Notes: generated by a model from the sequence alone, not told the origin. A stretch of DNA of 64,000 bases from Pelagimonas varians (GCF_003208435.1 NZ_QKMF01000003.1:124001-188000); one strand, 5' to 3'; positions 1-8,704 are shown, numbered from the stretch's first letter. Numbers and translations: made by a program.

Positions 1-237
1 CAGGGGCGTCATAATCAAAAAGACCAGCAATATGGTCACATAGGACGGACTGTTGGCCACGTTGTGCAGCCGTAGTTTTTCCCGGCACACTGGGCAATGG
101 TCGCGCACCCGTAAGAAACCGGACAGCAGCGGACCGGCCCCGCAATTGGGGCATTTTCCGCGCAAACCGCGCAGAATTGCAGTTCTGGTATCCCGCGCCC
201 CGTTCAAATGTGGGGCGTTTGGGCTAGGTGGTGTCAT
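1..237 (-). CDS. DUF983 family zinc-ribbon membrane protein, partial
   Basis: The gene reads leftward and runs off the window edge, so only the first 79 residues are visible. Two CxxC pairs (CPNC at about residues 29-32 and CPVC at 48-51) form a zinc-ribbon-like module with the GxGPLxxGFL spacing typical of DUF983. A hydrophobic stretch that looks like the first membrane helix starts near residue 64. The start is the ATG complementary to 235-237. DUF983 proteins are small inner-membrane proteins of unknown function, common in Alphaproteobacteria. The family call rests on the motif pattern; the C-terminal half cannot be checked. Confidence 0.8.
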   Translation of the reverse strand, partial: MTPPSPNAPHLNGARDTRTAILRGLRGKCPNCGAGPLLSGFLRVRDHCPVCREKLRLHNVANSPSYVTILLVFLIMTPL

Positions 238-462
238 AGTGCCTCTAACGCTCGCGGTGTCAGGATGGGTGCAGTCTGGTGATGCGGGAAGGTCGCATTA
301 TGTCCTTGCGTCCGGATGTCGCAAAAAAAAGCGCTCACGGCGCTGTGAACAAGAAAGAGTCATTTTCAGCGACGGGAGTTCTGAGCTGGCGCGTGGAAGC
401 TGCATAGACGCCCAAAGAGAAGCGGCGGTCTGAAGTGAAGCGAACAGGAATGGAGACCTGAT

Positions 463-1068
463 ATGAAAAAGACAACAATGATCCTGAGCAGTGTTTTGGT
501 TTTGTCTCTTGGCGCGGCCAGCTTGGCTTCGGCGGCAGGTATGCAGCATGGCAAAGGCAAAGGCATGGGGCCACGCGGTATGAACATCGAGCAGATGTTC
601 GAAGATCTGGATGTGAACAAAGACGGCCAGCTGACCAAAGAGGAAATCCAAGCTGCGGGCCAAGCTCGTTTCAAAGCTGCTGACACTGACGGCGACGGCT
701 TTTTGTCCGCTGACGAGCTGAAGGCCGCTGCCGAGAAGCGCGCTGCAGAGCGTACAGCCAAGCGCGGTGACCGCACTGCTAAAATGCTTGAAAAGCTGGA
801 TGCCGACAAAGACGGCAAGCTAAGCTTTGAGGAAATGGAAGCCGGTAAAGGCAAAGGTCGCGGCGACGGTATGGGCCGGGGCAAGGGCCACGGTAAAGGT
901 CACGGCGAAAACAAAGGCCGAGGCGAAGGCCGTGATGGTGGTGATCGCGCCATGCGTATGTTTGAACACGCCGATGCTAACGAGGACGGTTTTTTGACTT
1001 TGGAAGAGGTTCAAGACGCAATGTCTAAAATGGGCAAAGGCCGTCGTGGCGGCAAAGACAAGGGCTAA
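463..1068 (+). CDS. Secreted EF-hand calcium-binding protein
   Basis: This 201-residue protein starts with a Sec signal peptide (Lys-rich start, hydrophobic core to about residue 22, AxA-type cleavage near 23-25). It carries four EF-hand loops at about residues 50-61, 74-85, 113-124 and 171-182, each with Asp at position 1, Gly at 6 and Glu at 12. Loops 3 and 4 are separated by a Gly/Lys/His-rich linker (about 128-160) that could bind metal. GGAG sits 7 bases before the ATG. It should be a periplasmic Ca2+ buffer or sensor; the partner is unknown. It lies just upstream of an ECF sigma/metal-sensor cluster in the same direction, which may be functional or coincidental. Confidence 0.88.
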   Translation: MKKTTMILSSVLVLSLGAASLASAAGMQHGKGKGMGPRGMNIEQMFEDLDVNKDGQLTKEEIQAAGQARFKAADTDGDGFLSADELKAAAEKRAAERTAKRGDRTAKMLEKLDADKDGKLSFEEMEAGKGKGRGDGMGRGKGHGKGHGENKGRGEGRDGGDRAMRMFEHADANEDGFLTLEEVQDAMSKMGKGRRGGKDKG

Positions 1069-1165
1069 TACGCCACTCTGGCTTATGTAATATGTGTCCG
1101 GGCTACTGCGCAAATGTGGCGGCCCGGGCATTGCACCGCCTGCCCTGAAAGGGTAGCGCTGGGGA

Positions 1166-1759
1166 ATGGATCCAATGCCGTATGACGCCATGAATGAGCA
1201 TGACGACGAGGAATTGCTGCTTGCTTTTGCGGGCGGGAATGCTGCGGCGGCGCGCGCTTTGACCGGGCGTTTGGGGCCACGGGTTTTTGCCCATGCGATG
1301 CGGATGCTTGGAGATCGTGCCGAAGCCGAAGATGTGGCTCAGGATGCCTTGCTCAAGCTGTGGCGAATTGCACCGGGCTGGCGGGTTGGCGAAGCCAAAG
1401 TAACCACTTGGTTGTACCGGGTGACAGCCAATTTGTGCATCGACCGCATTCGCAAACGTCGCGGCGGGCCAAACATTGATGACGTGCCGGAATTGGCAGA
1501 TGAATCGCCCTCAGCGGTGGATCAGATGCAGCAAAAATCGCGGGCCGAGGCTTTGCAAAACGCATTGAATGCACTGCCGGACCGCCAAAGGCAGGCCGTT
1601 ATTTTACGCCACATCGAAGGGCTCACAAACCCTGAGATCGGGCAGATCATGGACATAGGACCGCGCGCAGTCGAAAGCTTGACTGCACGTGGCAAACGGG
1701 CGCTAGAAGCCTTGCTTACAGGGCGGAAAGCCGAATTGGGGTATGAAGACGATGAGTGA
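1166..1759 (+). CDS. ECF-type RNA polymerase sigma factor
   Basis: The 197-residue protein has region 2 (GDRAEAEDVAQDALLKLW, about residues 48-66) and a region 4 helix-turn-helix (ALPDRQRQAVILRHIEG followed by TNPEIGQIM) joined by a short linker, with no region 1 or 3. That is the layout of extracytoplasmic-function sigma factors. The ATG at 1166 is the first start, but ATG at 1178 or 1190 would also keep all domains. The 3' end overlaps the next gene by 17 bases, so the two are translationally coupled. With the small membrane protein and the heavy-metal-sensor-like protein downstream it forms a likely three-gene stress-response operon. Confidence 0.9.
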   Translation: MDPMPYDAMNEHDDEELLLAFAGGNAAAARALTGRLGPRVFAHAMRMLGDRAEAEDVAQDALLKLWRIAPGWRVGEAKVTTWLYRVTANLCIDRIRKRRGGPNIDDVPELADESPSAVDQMQQKSRAEALQNALNALPDRQRQAVILRHIEGLTNPEIGQIMDIGPRAVESLTARGKRALEALLTGRKAELGYEDDE

Positions 1760-2117
1760 TGAAAGAAAGACCGACCTGACGGGCGATCTGGGGCTTGATG
1801 CCTTTTTTTCGGCTGCTCGCGACGATACCCCGATGCCCTCAGGTGATTTTATGGCGCGGATCGAAGCCGATGCTTTGGCTGCGCTGCCGGCGAAATCACA
1901 ACAGGCACCTGTGAGTATCCCTTTGTGGCGGCAAGTTCTTGTGGCGATCGGCGGGGTGCCGGGCGCTGCCGGACTGGCAGCAGCATGCGTTGCTGGTATT
2001 TGGATCGGGGTTGCGCCGCCGCAAAGCCTGAGCGAGATTTGGTCTCAGTCAGCTGGGCTGGAGGCCTATGAGGTTGATCCACTGAGCGGGTTTGATCTAG
2101 CGATGTTGGAAGGGTGA
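1743..2117 (+). CDS. Small single-pass membrane protein, putative anti-sigma factor
   Basis: The 124-residue protein overlaps the end of the sigma factor gene; an alternative ATG lies three codons in (1752). The N-terminal about 60 residues are acidic and cytosolic-looking, a hydrophobic segment follows at about 66-90, and a short C-terminal tail would be periplasmic. The gene position, overlap and topology fit an anti-sigma factor of the kind found next to ECF sigma genes in Rhodobacterales. I see no zinc-binding HxxxCxxC motif, so it is not a ZAS-type anti-sigma. The role is inferred from context. Confidence 0.65.
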   Translation: MKTMSDERKTDLTGDLGLDAFFSAARDDTPMPSGDFMARIEADALAALPAKSQQAPVSIPLWRQVLVAIGGVPGAAGLAAACVAGIWIGVAPPQSLSEIWSQSAGLEAYEVDPLSGFDLAMLEG

Positions 2118-2120
2118 CGC

Positions 2121-2621
2121 ATGTCTGAAACAGCAAAACCACCGATGATGCGGCGTAGAATGCGAATCGTTTTGTTTGCGTCTCTGGCGTTGAATCTGGT
2201 GATTGTCGGTTTGGTTGTCGGGGTGATCGCCAATGGTGGACCGCCGTCACGCGCAGACCATCGCGACCGCGATCCCGTAATGCCCTACACCCGTGCTTTT
2301 GATGAGAAGCAACGCCGGAACTTGCGTGACGCCTATCGTAGTTCTTTTGCTCCGCGGCCGGGCAGCGGCAAGCCGGATCTGGTGGCAGGCTATCGGCAAG
2401 CCGTCGATGTGTTGCGGGCGGAGCCGTTTGATGCAGCGCAGTTGAACGCTGTTGTGGGGCAACAAAAGGCCCATTCTGACCGGCGTCAAAAAACGGGCCA
2501 AGACATTTTGACGAACTTTCTTGCGGCGATGAGCCCTGAGGAGCGTAAGGCCTATGCCGACCGCCTTGAGGTCGAGATTGAGCGTATGTCATCCCGGCAA
2601 AAGCGTTGGCATAAGGACTAA
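2121..2621 (+). CDS. Periplasmic heavy-metal sensor-like protein
   Basis: The 166-residue protein has one N-terminal membrane helix (about residues 14-36) followed by an Arg/Gln-rich helical periplasmic domain ending in an LxAMSPEERKAYADRL-like segment. That pattern is typical of the CnrX/CpxP-like heavy-metal resistance family that sits with ECF sigma factors. It starts 3 bases after the previous stop. In known CnrYXH-type systems such a protein senses metal and controls release of the sigma factor. Whether this one binds metal is not shown: the domain has no Cys and few His. It could be another envelope-stress sensor. Confidence 0.7.
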   Translation: MSETAKPPMMRRRMRIVLFASLALNLVIVGLVVGVIANGGPPSRADHRDRDPVMPYTRAFDEKQRRNLRDAYRSSFAPRPGSGKPDLVAGYRQAVDVLRAEPFDAAQLNAVVGQQKAHSDRRQKTGQDILTNFLAAMSPEERKAYADRLEVEIERMSSRQKRWHKD

Positions 2622-2703
2622 CGCTTGGACCGCCAGTAACCGGCACCCAAATGGTTGCCGGTTTGACTGCCTGTATGCGGCCAATCAACAAGGCCTGATA
2701 AGA

Positions 2704-4167
2704 TCAGATCATACCCGAGCTAGGCCAAGCAAACAGATCTTGCTGTGTGGCGCGGGGGGGCGTGCGCCGAGCGGGGGTCTTTTGTGTCTGTGGCGGAGCG
2801 CTCGGTTTGGCCATGACAACGGTATTACGGCCCTTTTCCTTAGCTTCATAAAGGGCTTTGTCAGCACGTTCGATCAGGTCTAGAGGAGCGGTTTCATCTT
2901 GTTTGCTTGAGGTGGCGACACCAATACTAAGCGTAACGGTTAAATGTTCCCCGCCGGGCAGTACGATTGGGTTTTCTGACATGATTTGGCACAAACGTTC
3001 TGCTGTACGCTGGGCTGCAAGGCGTCCTGTGTCCGGCATCGCGATCAAAAATTCCTCACCGCCCCAACGCGCAATCAGATCGGCGGCGCGCAAGTTATCC
3101 TTGAGCCGCTGGGCAAGTGCCACCAAAACAGCGTCGCCTGCAGCGTGGCCATAGCGGTCATTGACTTGTTTGAAATGATCAAGGTCTGCCACCAATAGGG
3201 CATAAGGGCGGCGCTGCCGCGTGGATCGATCCGCCAACCTGTTCAGATGCGGCAGGGTATACCGGCGGTTATACAACCCGGTTAGCTGATCCGTAACCGC
3301 AGCGCGCAGCCCGTCTTGCATATTGGCACGAAGCCGGTCTGCGGTGCGCTTGCGCTCGATCTGTTTTTTCAACCGTAGCGTCAACTCTTGGAGGTCGAGC
3401 CCACCGGCCAAAAGGTCATTTGCCCCCATATCCAAGGCGCTTGCCGCTTCGCGCCTTTGGTTGGGCTGCGCGACATAGATCAGCGCCGCATGGCGGGTCG
3501 ATGTGCTGGCACGCATTTGCGCCAGCAAGGTCAACCCTTCGCCTTGGCTACCTTCACCTTCGGCAATAACGATGACATCCGGTGTTGGTTTGCGTTCTCG
3601 CAATGCGTCTTCGGGATCGACCAGTTCAATTCTGTCGCGCAATTCTGCACCAAGATCGTAAACCAGCTTTTCTGCCTCTGGCTGATGCCCCGTCGGGACC
3701 ACAACAACATAGGCCGGTGTCGTAAACTCTGCGCTTTGTTCCGCCAGGCCAAGAGCCCTTCGGGTATCGTCTCTCAGCTGCAGCTCGGCCTCGGCATCGC
3801 GGGCCCGCAGCAGCGACCTTAGCCGCGCGAGCATGACCAAATCATCAATCGGCCGCGCCAGCACGTCATCGGCTCCAGCTGCAAGGGAGGCCAGCCGCTC
3901 ACCTGGATCGTCATTATTGTGCATCATGACCACCGGCAACCGAACACCGGCTTCTTGACCGCGCAAAGCAGAGACGAGAGCGCGGCCAGTCATGTCGGGA
4001 AGGTCAGAGGCAGTGATAACCAAATCCGGCATGGATTTTTTCATAATGGCCAAAGCGGCCTTCCCGGAGGCAGCTTGGACGACTTCATAAAACGCCGCCG
4101 AAAGCTTAACCCGAAGGATAATCCGGTTCGTCGGAACGGCGTCCACCACTAGTATCCGGCCAGTCAT
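2704..4167 (-). CDS. pleD: PleD-like diguanylate cyclase with two degenerate receivers
   Basis: From the MTGRILVV start (ATG complementary to 4165-4167; further starts lie upstream to 4212) the protein has 487 residues: receiver 1 (about 1-125), receiver-like 2 (about 150-270) and a GGDEF domain with GGEEF at 369-373. The inhibitory I-site RAAD lies five residues earlier. GGDEF enzymes make cyclic di-GMP from two GTP. In receiver 1 the phosphoacceptor position holds Ala53 (aligned on PDLVITA) and the acidic pair is DA; receiver 2 also has Ala at the acceptor position (PDVIVIA). The catalytic domain looks intact and feedback-inhibited, but phosphorylation control as in Caulobacter PleD seems lost. 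The C-terminus has a Pro/Thr-rich tail. Confidence 0.85.
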   Translation of the reverse strand: MTGRILVVDAVPTNRIILRVKLSAAFYEVVQAASGKAALAIMKKSMPDLVITASDLPDMTGRALVSALRGQEAGVRLPVVMMHNNDDPGERLASLAAGADDVLARPIDDLVMLARLRSLLRARDAEAELQLRDDTRRALGLAEQSAEFTTPAYVVVVPTGHQPEAEKLVYDLGAELRDRIELVDPEDALRERKPTPDVIVIAEGEGSQGEGLTLLAQMRASTSTRHAALIYVAQPNQRREAASALDMGANDLLAGGLDLQELTLRLKKQIERKRTADRLRANMQDGLRAAVTDQLTGLYNRRYTLPHLNRLADRSTRQRRPYALLVADLDHFKQVNDRYGHAAGDAVLVALAQRLKDNLRAADLIARWGGEEFLIAMPDTGRLAAQRTAERLCQIMSENPIVLPGGEHLTVTLSIGVATSSKQDETAPLDLIERADKALYEAKEKGRNTVVMAKPSAPPQTQKTPARRTPPRATQQDLFAWPSSGMI

Positions 4168-4273
4168 ATTGTTCATCCCCGCGCTTGGACGCAGCCACAC
4201 GTCTGCTTGCACTTCTTGTGACTCTCAGATTTGATGAATATTGGTTAAGAAACCCTTTCGGGATTGGGTAGCA

Positions 4274-4558
4274 ATGTCACTTTCTAGAGATGCAGCTGAA
4301 ACAGTCGGCCTTCAGGCCGTTGCGTGGTTGGCTGCAAATGATGAACTATTTCCGGTGTTTATGGGGGCTACCGGAGCCTCGGAAGCGGATTTTCGCGCAG
4401 GCTTGGAAGACCCGATTTTTCAGGCGTCGGTCTTGGATTTTTTGATGATGGATGACGCGTGGGTAATGGCCTTTTGCGATGCACAAAGCATGGGTTACGC
4501 ATTGGTCGGGCAAGCCCGTGCCGGATTGCCCGGAGGAGGAGAGGTGAATTGGACATGA
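4274..4558 (+). CDS. DUF3572 family protein
   Basis: This 94-residue acidic protein starts at ATG 4274; an in-frame TTG at 4241 would add 11 residues. Features of the alphaproteobacterial DUF3572 family are visible: an AxxVGLQAVAWLA helix near the start, a central GAxxAxFRAGLEDPxFQASVLDFLM-like block, and a final WVxAFC segment. Function is unknown. It is divergent from the PleD-like gene, as commonly seen in Rhodobacterales, and its stop overlaps the next start (ATGA), so the HAD gene is coupled to it. Confidence 0.85.
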   Translation: MSLSRDAAETVGLQAVAWLAANDELFPVFMGATGASEADFRAGLEDPIFQASVLDFLMMDDAWVMAFCDAQSMGYALVGQARAGLPGGGEVNWT

Positions 4559-5256
4559 GTTTGCGCGCGGATGCAGTGCTTTTTGACAAAGACGGAACGC
4601 TTTTTAACTTTGGGGCGACTTGGGATGTTTGGGCAGCCGAAGTGATTGCGCATTTGTCTGGCGGTGATCACCACCTGCAAGAGGCCATGGCCGCCTCCGC
4701 AGGCTATGACCTGACCCGCAAACGCTTTCACAGTGACAGTCCGGTGATTGCTGGAACCAACCTTGAAGCGGCTGAATGTCTGGCCCGCGTATTGCCGGAT
4801 CGGTCATTGGAAGAGGTCGAGCTGTATCTGATGAAAGCCGCAGCAGAAGCACCTCTGAGCGAAGCCGTGCCCTTGGTTCCGTTCTTGGCGCAACTTGCGG
4901 CCATGGATTTGGCGCTGGGGGTGATGACAAACGATTCTGAATTTGCGGCCCGGGCGCATCTGCAGACCGCAGGTGTTGAAGGCATGTTCGATTTCATAGC
5001 CGGATTTGACAGCGGCTTTGGGGCGAAACCTGACCCTGATCCACTTTTAGCTTTTGCTGTGGCAACCAAAATTGCGCCAGAGCGAGTGGTCATGGTTGGT
5101 GACAGCACCCATGATTTACAGGCTGGTCGCGCGGCGGGAATGCAGACGGTTGGCGTGTTGACCGGCCCGGCTTTGACCGCTGAACTTGAACCTTGGGCGG
5201 ACGTTGTTCTGTCTGACATTGGTGAGGTGTTGGGCTGGCTCTTGGCGGCTGAGTGA
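4555..5256 (+). CDS. HAD-superfamily hydrolase, phosphoglycolate phosphatase-like
   Basis: The 233-residue protein has all four HAD motifs: DKDGT with nucleophile Asp11 and Asp13, MTND (motif II), GAKPDPDP with the conserved Lys (motif III), and GDSTHDLQAGRAAG (motif IV). An inserted helical cap follows motif I, as in subfamily IA enzymes such as phosphoglycolate phosphatase. The substrate cannot be read from sequence. The ATG overlaps the stop of the DUF3572 gene, which fixes the start and rejects the longer upstream extension of the frame. Cytosolic; no signal peptide. Confidence 0.88.
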   Translation: MSLRADAVLFDKDGTLFNFGATWDVWAAEVIAHLSGGDHHLQEAMAASAGYDLTRKRFHSDSPVIAGTNLEAAECLARVLPDRSLEEVELYLMKAAAEAPLSEAVPLVPFLAQLAAMDLALGVMTNDSEFAARAHLQTAGVEGMFDFIAGFDSGFGAKPDPDPLLAFAVATKIAPERVVMVGDSTHDLQAGRAAGMQTVGVLTGPALTAELEPWADVVLSDIGEVLGWLLAAE

Positions 5257-5339
5257 TAAAAGCGACGATATCTGTCGCAATCGGACTGGAAAGCCGGTGA
5301 TTGCGCATGTGTCATGGAGGCAGCCGATAGGAGGCCCCC

Positions 5340-6908
5340 ATGACCGACACTGACACCTCACCCAAAGGTCGTCGCCGCAGCGGTGGACGCGCCGCCAATA
5401 CGGCGCGGCGTGGGATCACAGCGGTAGAGCAGCAACCTTGGCGCTTGCCCGTCAACCAAGACCGCCCGATCGAACCGCTGAGCCCGGAAGGGGTCGAAAG
5501 GGTTCATAACGCGACCATGCAGATCCTCGAAGAAATCGGGATCGAGTTCTTGAATCCGAAGGCCATCACCTATCTGAAAAATGCTGGCTGCACGGTGCGC
5601 GGTGAAAACGTGCGCATGGATCGGGAATTTGTAACCGAGATGGTGGCCAAAGCGCCAAGTCGGTTTACCGTAACCCCGCGCAATCCGGAGCGGCAATTGA
5701 CGCTTGGGGCTGGTCATTTGCTGTTTGGAAATGTGTCGTCTCCGCCCAACTATTGGGACCTTGAGATCGGGCGCAAAGTTCCCGGCACCCGTGAACATTT
5801 CCGCAATCTTCTGAAGCTGACCCAGTATTTCAACTGTATCCACTTTTGTGGTGGCTATCCCGTTGAACCGGTCGATATTCACCCCCGCGTGCGTCATCTG
5901 GATGCCATGTTTGACAAGTTGACGCTGTGCGACAAGACCATGCATGTCTATTCGCTCGGCAAAGAGCGTGTCGAAGACGGGATGGAAATGGTGCGGATTG
6001 CCGGCGGCCTCAGCCACGAAGAATTCGACGCCACTCCGCGCATGTATACGAACATCAATTCCACCTCGCCTTTGAAGCATGACCATCCGATGCTGGACGG
6101 TTGGATGCGCATGGCGCAACGCGGGCAGGGGCTTGTTGTGACCCCCTTTACCTTGGCGGGGGCGATGGCACCGGTCACAATGGCAGGTGCAGTTGTTCAA
6201 TCCTTGGCCGAAGCGCTGGCCGCGGTGGTTTTAGCGCAGGTCATCAACCCCGGCGTGCCCTGCATGATTGGCACTTTCACATCAAATGTGGATATGAAAA
6301 CCGGCGCTCCTGCTTTTGGGACACCTGAGTATATGCGGGCGACGCAGATGACCGGTCAGATGGCGCGCTATTACGGGTTGCCTTTGCGCTCGAGCGGGGT
6401 GTGTGCGTCCAATGTGCCTGACGGGCAGGCTATGTGGGAAACGGAACACAGCCTTTGGGCTGCGGTCCAATCAGGCACTGACATGGTGTATCACGCGGCG
6501 GGTTGGTTAGAGGGCGGGTTGATTGCCAGTCCTGAGAAATTCATCATGGATTGCGAAGTTTTGGGGCAAATCCAGCGCTATATGGAGCCGGAGATCTGTG
6601 ATGTTTCCGATGCGGCATTGGCGGTTGAAACCATCCGTGACGTCGGCCCGAACGGTCATTTCTTTGGAGTGCAACACACCCAAGACAGGTATGAAACCGC
6701 CTTTCACCAACCGTTCTTGTCAGATTGGAAAAACTTTGAGGCGTGGGAAGCGGCAGGCGCTATGTGGACACCAGAGCGTGCGCATGGAATCTACAAACGG
6801 ATCTTGGATGAATTCGAAGCCCCGGCGCTGGATCCGGCCGTTCACGAAGAGCTAACTGCTTTCGTTGCACGGCGCAAAGAAGAGGGAGGGGCCCCAACCG
6901 ATTTTTGA
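5340..6908 (+). CDS. MttB-family methyltransferase without pyrrolysine
   Basis: The 522-residue protein belongs to the trimethylamine methyltransferase (MttB) superfamily: a Lys/Arg/Gly-rich N-terminus, then the barrel with LxEIGIEF, FGNVSSPPNYWD, and a C-terminal region with HYxAGWLEGGL-like and FxxPFLSDWxNFE-like blocks. There is no in-frame amber codon, so it belongs to the non-pyrrolysine branch, whose characterised members demethylate quaternary amines such as glycine betaine onto a corrinoid protein. No corrinoid-protein gene is adjacent. AGGAGG lies 8 bases before the ATG. The substrate is unknown. Confidence 0.85.
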   Translation: MTDTDTSPKGRRRSGGRAANTARRGITAVEQQPWRLPVNQDRPIEPLSPEGVERVHNATMQILEEIGIEFLNPKAITYLKNAGCTVRGENVRMDREFVTEMVAKAPSRFTVTPRNPERQLTLGAGHLLFGNVSSPPNYWDLEIGRKVPGTREHFRNLLKLTQYFNCIHFCGGYPVEPVDIHPRVRHLDAMFDKLTLCDKTMHVYSLGKERVEDGMEMVRIAGGLSHEEFDATPRMYTNINSTSPLKHDHPMLDGWMRMAQRGQGLVVTPFTLAGAMAPVTMAGAVVQSLAEALAAVVLAQVINPGVPCMIGTFTSNVDMKTGAPAFGTPEYMRATQMTGQMARYYGLPLRSSGVCASNVPDGQAMWETEHSLWAAVQSGTDMVYHAAGWLEGGLIASPEKFIMDCEVLGQIQRYMEPEICDVSDAALAVETIRDVGPNGHFFGVQHTQDRYETAFHQPFLSDWKNFEAWEAAGAMWTPERAHGIYKRILDEFEAPALDPAVHEELTAFVARRKEEGGAPTDF

Positions 6909-7027
6909 ACCTTGTTAACGTGCAACTAAATGTACCGGCCGCTTAATTTATGCACAATTGAAGATGTTACCCCTAAATTAAGGACGCAAGTGCCATCTTT
7001 TTGCAAAGACAAAAAGGCGGAGACATT

Positions 7028-7633
7028 ATGCACGGCCTCATTTTGAAGACGCTTCAGGTCTTCGTGCAGGATACCTATGGTCCAGAAGCTTGGCGGAATA
7101 TTTCAGCCCATGCTTCCCTTGAGACGCCTGATTTAGAGGCGATGTTAAACTACGACGAACAAGTTTTTAAGGACGTCGTTGCTGCCGCCAGTGAAGTGCT
7201 TGAAAAACCAAGCGAGGTCTTCTTGGAAGATATCGGAACCTATCTGGTGTCACACCCGAACTGCGAAGGGTTGAGGCGATTGTTACGGTTCGGGGGGGTG
7301 GATTTTATTGAATTTCTGCATTCCCTGGATGACTTGCCTGATCGTGCCCGCCTCGCTGTGGCGGATTTGGGGCTGCCCGATCTCGAGCTGCGGGACCACA
7401 CCATCAACCAGTTTCAGCTGAAGATCGAAGGGCACCTTCCCGGTTTCGTTCACGTCATGACGGGGCTGTTGCGCGCGATGGCTGATGATTACGGTGCTTT
7501 GGCCTTGCTGGATCATTCTGGCGACGGAGCGGCCAGCGTACAAATGATCGACATCACTGTAGTCGAAACCGCTTATGCCGAAGGCCGCGATTTTGAATTG
7601 GCAGTATCCAAACAAATGGGAGAAGCCTCATGA
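7028..7633 (+). CDS. H-NOX heme nitric-oxide/oxygen sensor protein
   Basis: The 201-residue protein begins MHGLILKTLQ and follows the H-NOX fold pattern, with the proximal heme ligand probably His98 (EFLHSLDDL). H-NOX domains bind heme and sense NO or O2 and pass the signal to a partner encoded next door. The usual YxSxR motif that holds the heme propionates is not visible where it is expected (about residues 130-134 read QLKIE). The C-terminal FVxVMTGLLRAMADDYGAL segment is typical. GGCGGAG precedes the ATG, and the stop overlaps the GGDEF gene start (ATGA). Heme binding is plausible but needs testing. Confidence 0.82.
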   Translation: MHGLILKTLQVFVQDTYGPEAWRNISAHASLETPDLEAMLNYDEQVFKDVVAAASEVLEKPSEVFLEDIGTYLVSHPNCEGLRRLLRFGGVDFIEFLHSLDDLPDRARLAVADLGLPDLELRDHTINQFQLKIEGHLPGFVHVMTGLLRAMADDYGALALLDHSGDGAASVQMIDITVVETAYAEGRDFELAVSKQMGEAS

Positions 7634-8637
7634 TAGAGTTCCCGATAGAGATGTTGCATAGGTTCTGCCCGATGCACGTTGTTTTGGACAGAACCGGGCA
7701 TATCGTTCAAGCTGGTCCAACGTTACATAAAATCGGTGGCGACAACCTCGACGGGAAACGGTTTCTGGAATTGTTTGAAATTTATCGCCCTCGGTCTGTG
7801 TTGGGCATGTCGGACCTTCTCAATTCCCAAGGGCGCAAACTGCATCTGCGATTGAGAAGCGGAATTAGAACACCGCTAAAAGGGGTTTTGTCAGGCGACG
7901 GGCGCGGCGGGGCTGTGATAAATCTTTCCTTTGGTATCGCGGTGATTGACGCCGTGCGCGACTATGGTCTGACGAGCACCGATTTCGCTCCGACAGATCT
8001 TGCAGTAGAAATGCTTTATCTCGTTGAGGCCAAGTCAGCTGCCATGGATGCTTCTCTCAACCTGAATACACGCCTCCAAGGGGCGATGGTCGCGGCAGAG
8101 AAACGCGCCTTTACCGATACTCTTACCGGTTTGCACAATCGTCGCGCCGTTGATCAAGTTCTTGATCGGCTTTGTCGCAGTGGGCAACCGTTTTCCATCA
8201 TGCACATCGATTTGGATTTCTTTAAGCAGGTTAACGACACCATGGGCCATGCTGCGGGTGATCATGTCTTGAAGGTTGTATCGCGATCGATGGCGGATAC
8301 CTCGCGCAAGGACGACACGACTGCCCGGGTTGGTGGGGATGAGTTTGTGATAATTTACAACACGTTGGTAAATCGGGACCGCTTGTCGGACTTGGCTGGG
8401 CATCTCATATCACGAATCGAACATCCAATTCCTTTCGAGGATCGCGAATGCAATGTCTCGGCTAGCATTGGAATCTTTTGCAGTGAAGGGGGCGAACAAG
8501 ATCCTGCTAAAGTGATGGAGCAAGCTGACATCGCACTCTACGCCGCGAAACATGCCGGCCGCGCGCAGTATTGCTTCTTTGAGGATCAAGATGACGTATC
8601 TGCGGCTGAAAATACCACAGCCATTGCGGGTGAATAA
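7630..8637 (+). CDS. Diguanylate cyclase with H-NOX-associated N-terminal domain
   Basis: The 335-residue protein has an N-terminal PAS-like domain of the H-NOX-associated type (about residues 1-130; CPMHVVLDRTGHIVQAGP near the start), a short coiled linker (about 130-160) and a GGDEF domain with GGDEF at 235-239. An I-site RKDD lies five residues before it. It should make cyclic di-GMP and be allosterically inhibited by it. The ATGA overlap with the H-NOX gene means the two are co-translated. By analogy with characterised pairs, NO-bound H-NOX would change its activity. No EAL domain is present, so it is not a bifunctional enzyme. Confidence 0.9.
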   Translation: MIEFPIEMLHRFCPMHVVLDRTGHIVQAGPTLHKIGGDNLDGKRFLELFEIYRPRSVLGMSDLLNSQGRKLHLRLRSGIRTPLKGVLSGDGRGGAVINLSFGIAVIDAVRDYGLTSTDFAPTDLAVEMLYLVEAKSAAMDASLNLNTRLQGAMVAAEKRAFTDTLTGLHNRRAVDQVLDRLCRSGQPFSIMHIDLDFFKQVNDTMGHAAGDHVLKVVSRSMADTSRKDDTTARVGGDEFVIIYNTLVNRDRLSDLAGHLISRIEHPIPFEDRECNVSASIGIFCSEGGEQDPAKVMEQADIALYAAKHAGRAQYCFFEDQDDVSAAENTTAIAGE

Positions 8638-8704
8638 TTTTGTGATTTTTTTTAAAAGAGGGGCTTGCACCCGCCGAAATCACACCGTAAATACCGCCTA
8701 CAGT

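Noticed and set aside
1849-2691. 280-codon open frame on the minus strand over the anti-sigma and metal-sensor genes
   Set aside because: It lies antisense to two coupled genes with recognisable features, has Arg/Pro/Ser-rich random-like composition, and no ribosome site or domain.
5358-6200. 280-codon minus-strand frame inside the MttB-family gene
   Set aside because: Typical shadow of a high-GC gene: no domain, His/Arg-rich, fully contained in a clear enzyme gene.
5340-6908. Pyrrolysine-dependent trimethylamine methyltransferase
   Set aside because: No in-frame amber codon exists and no corrinoid protein or pyl gene is nearby.
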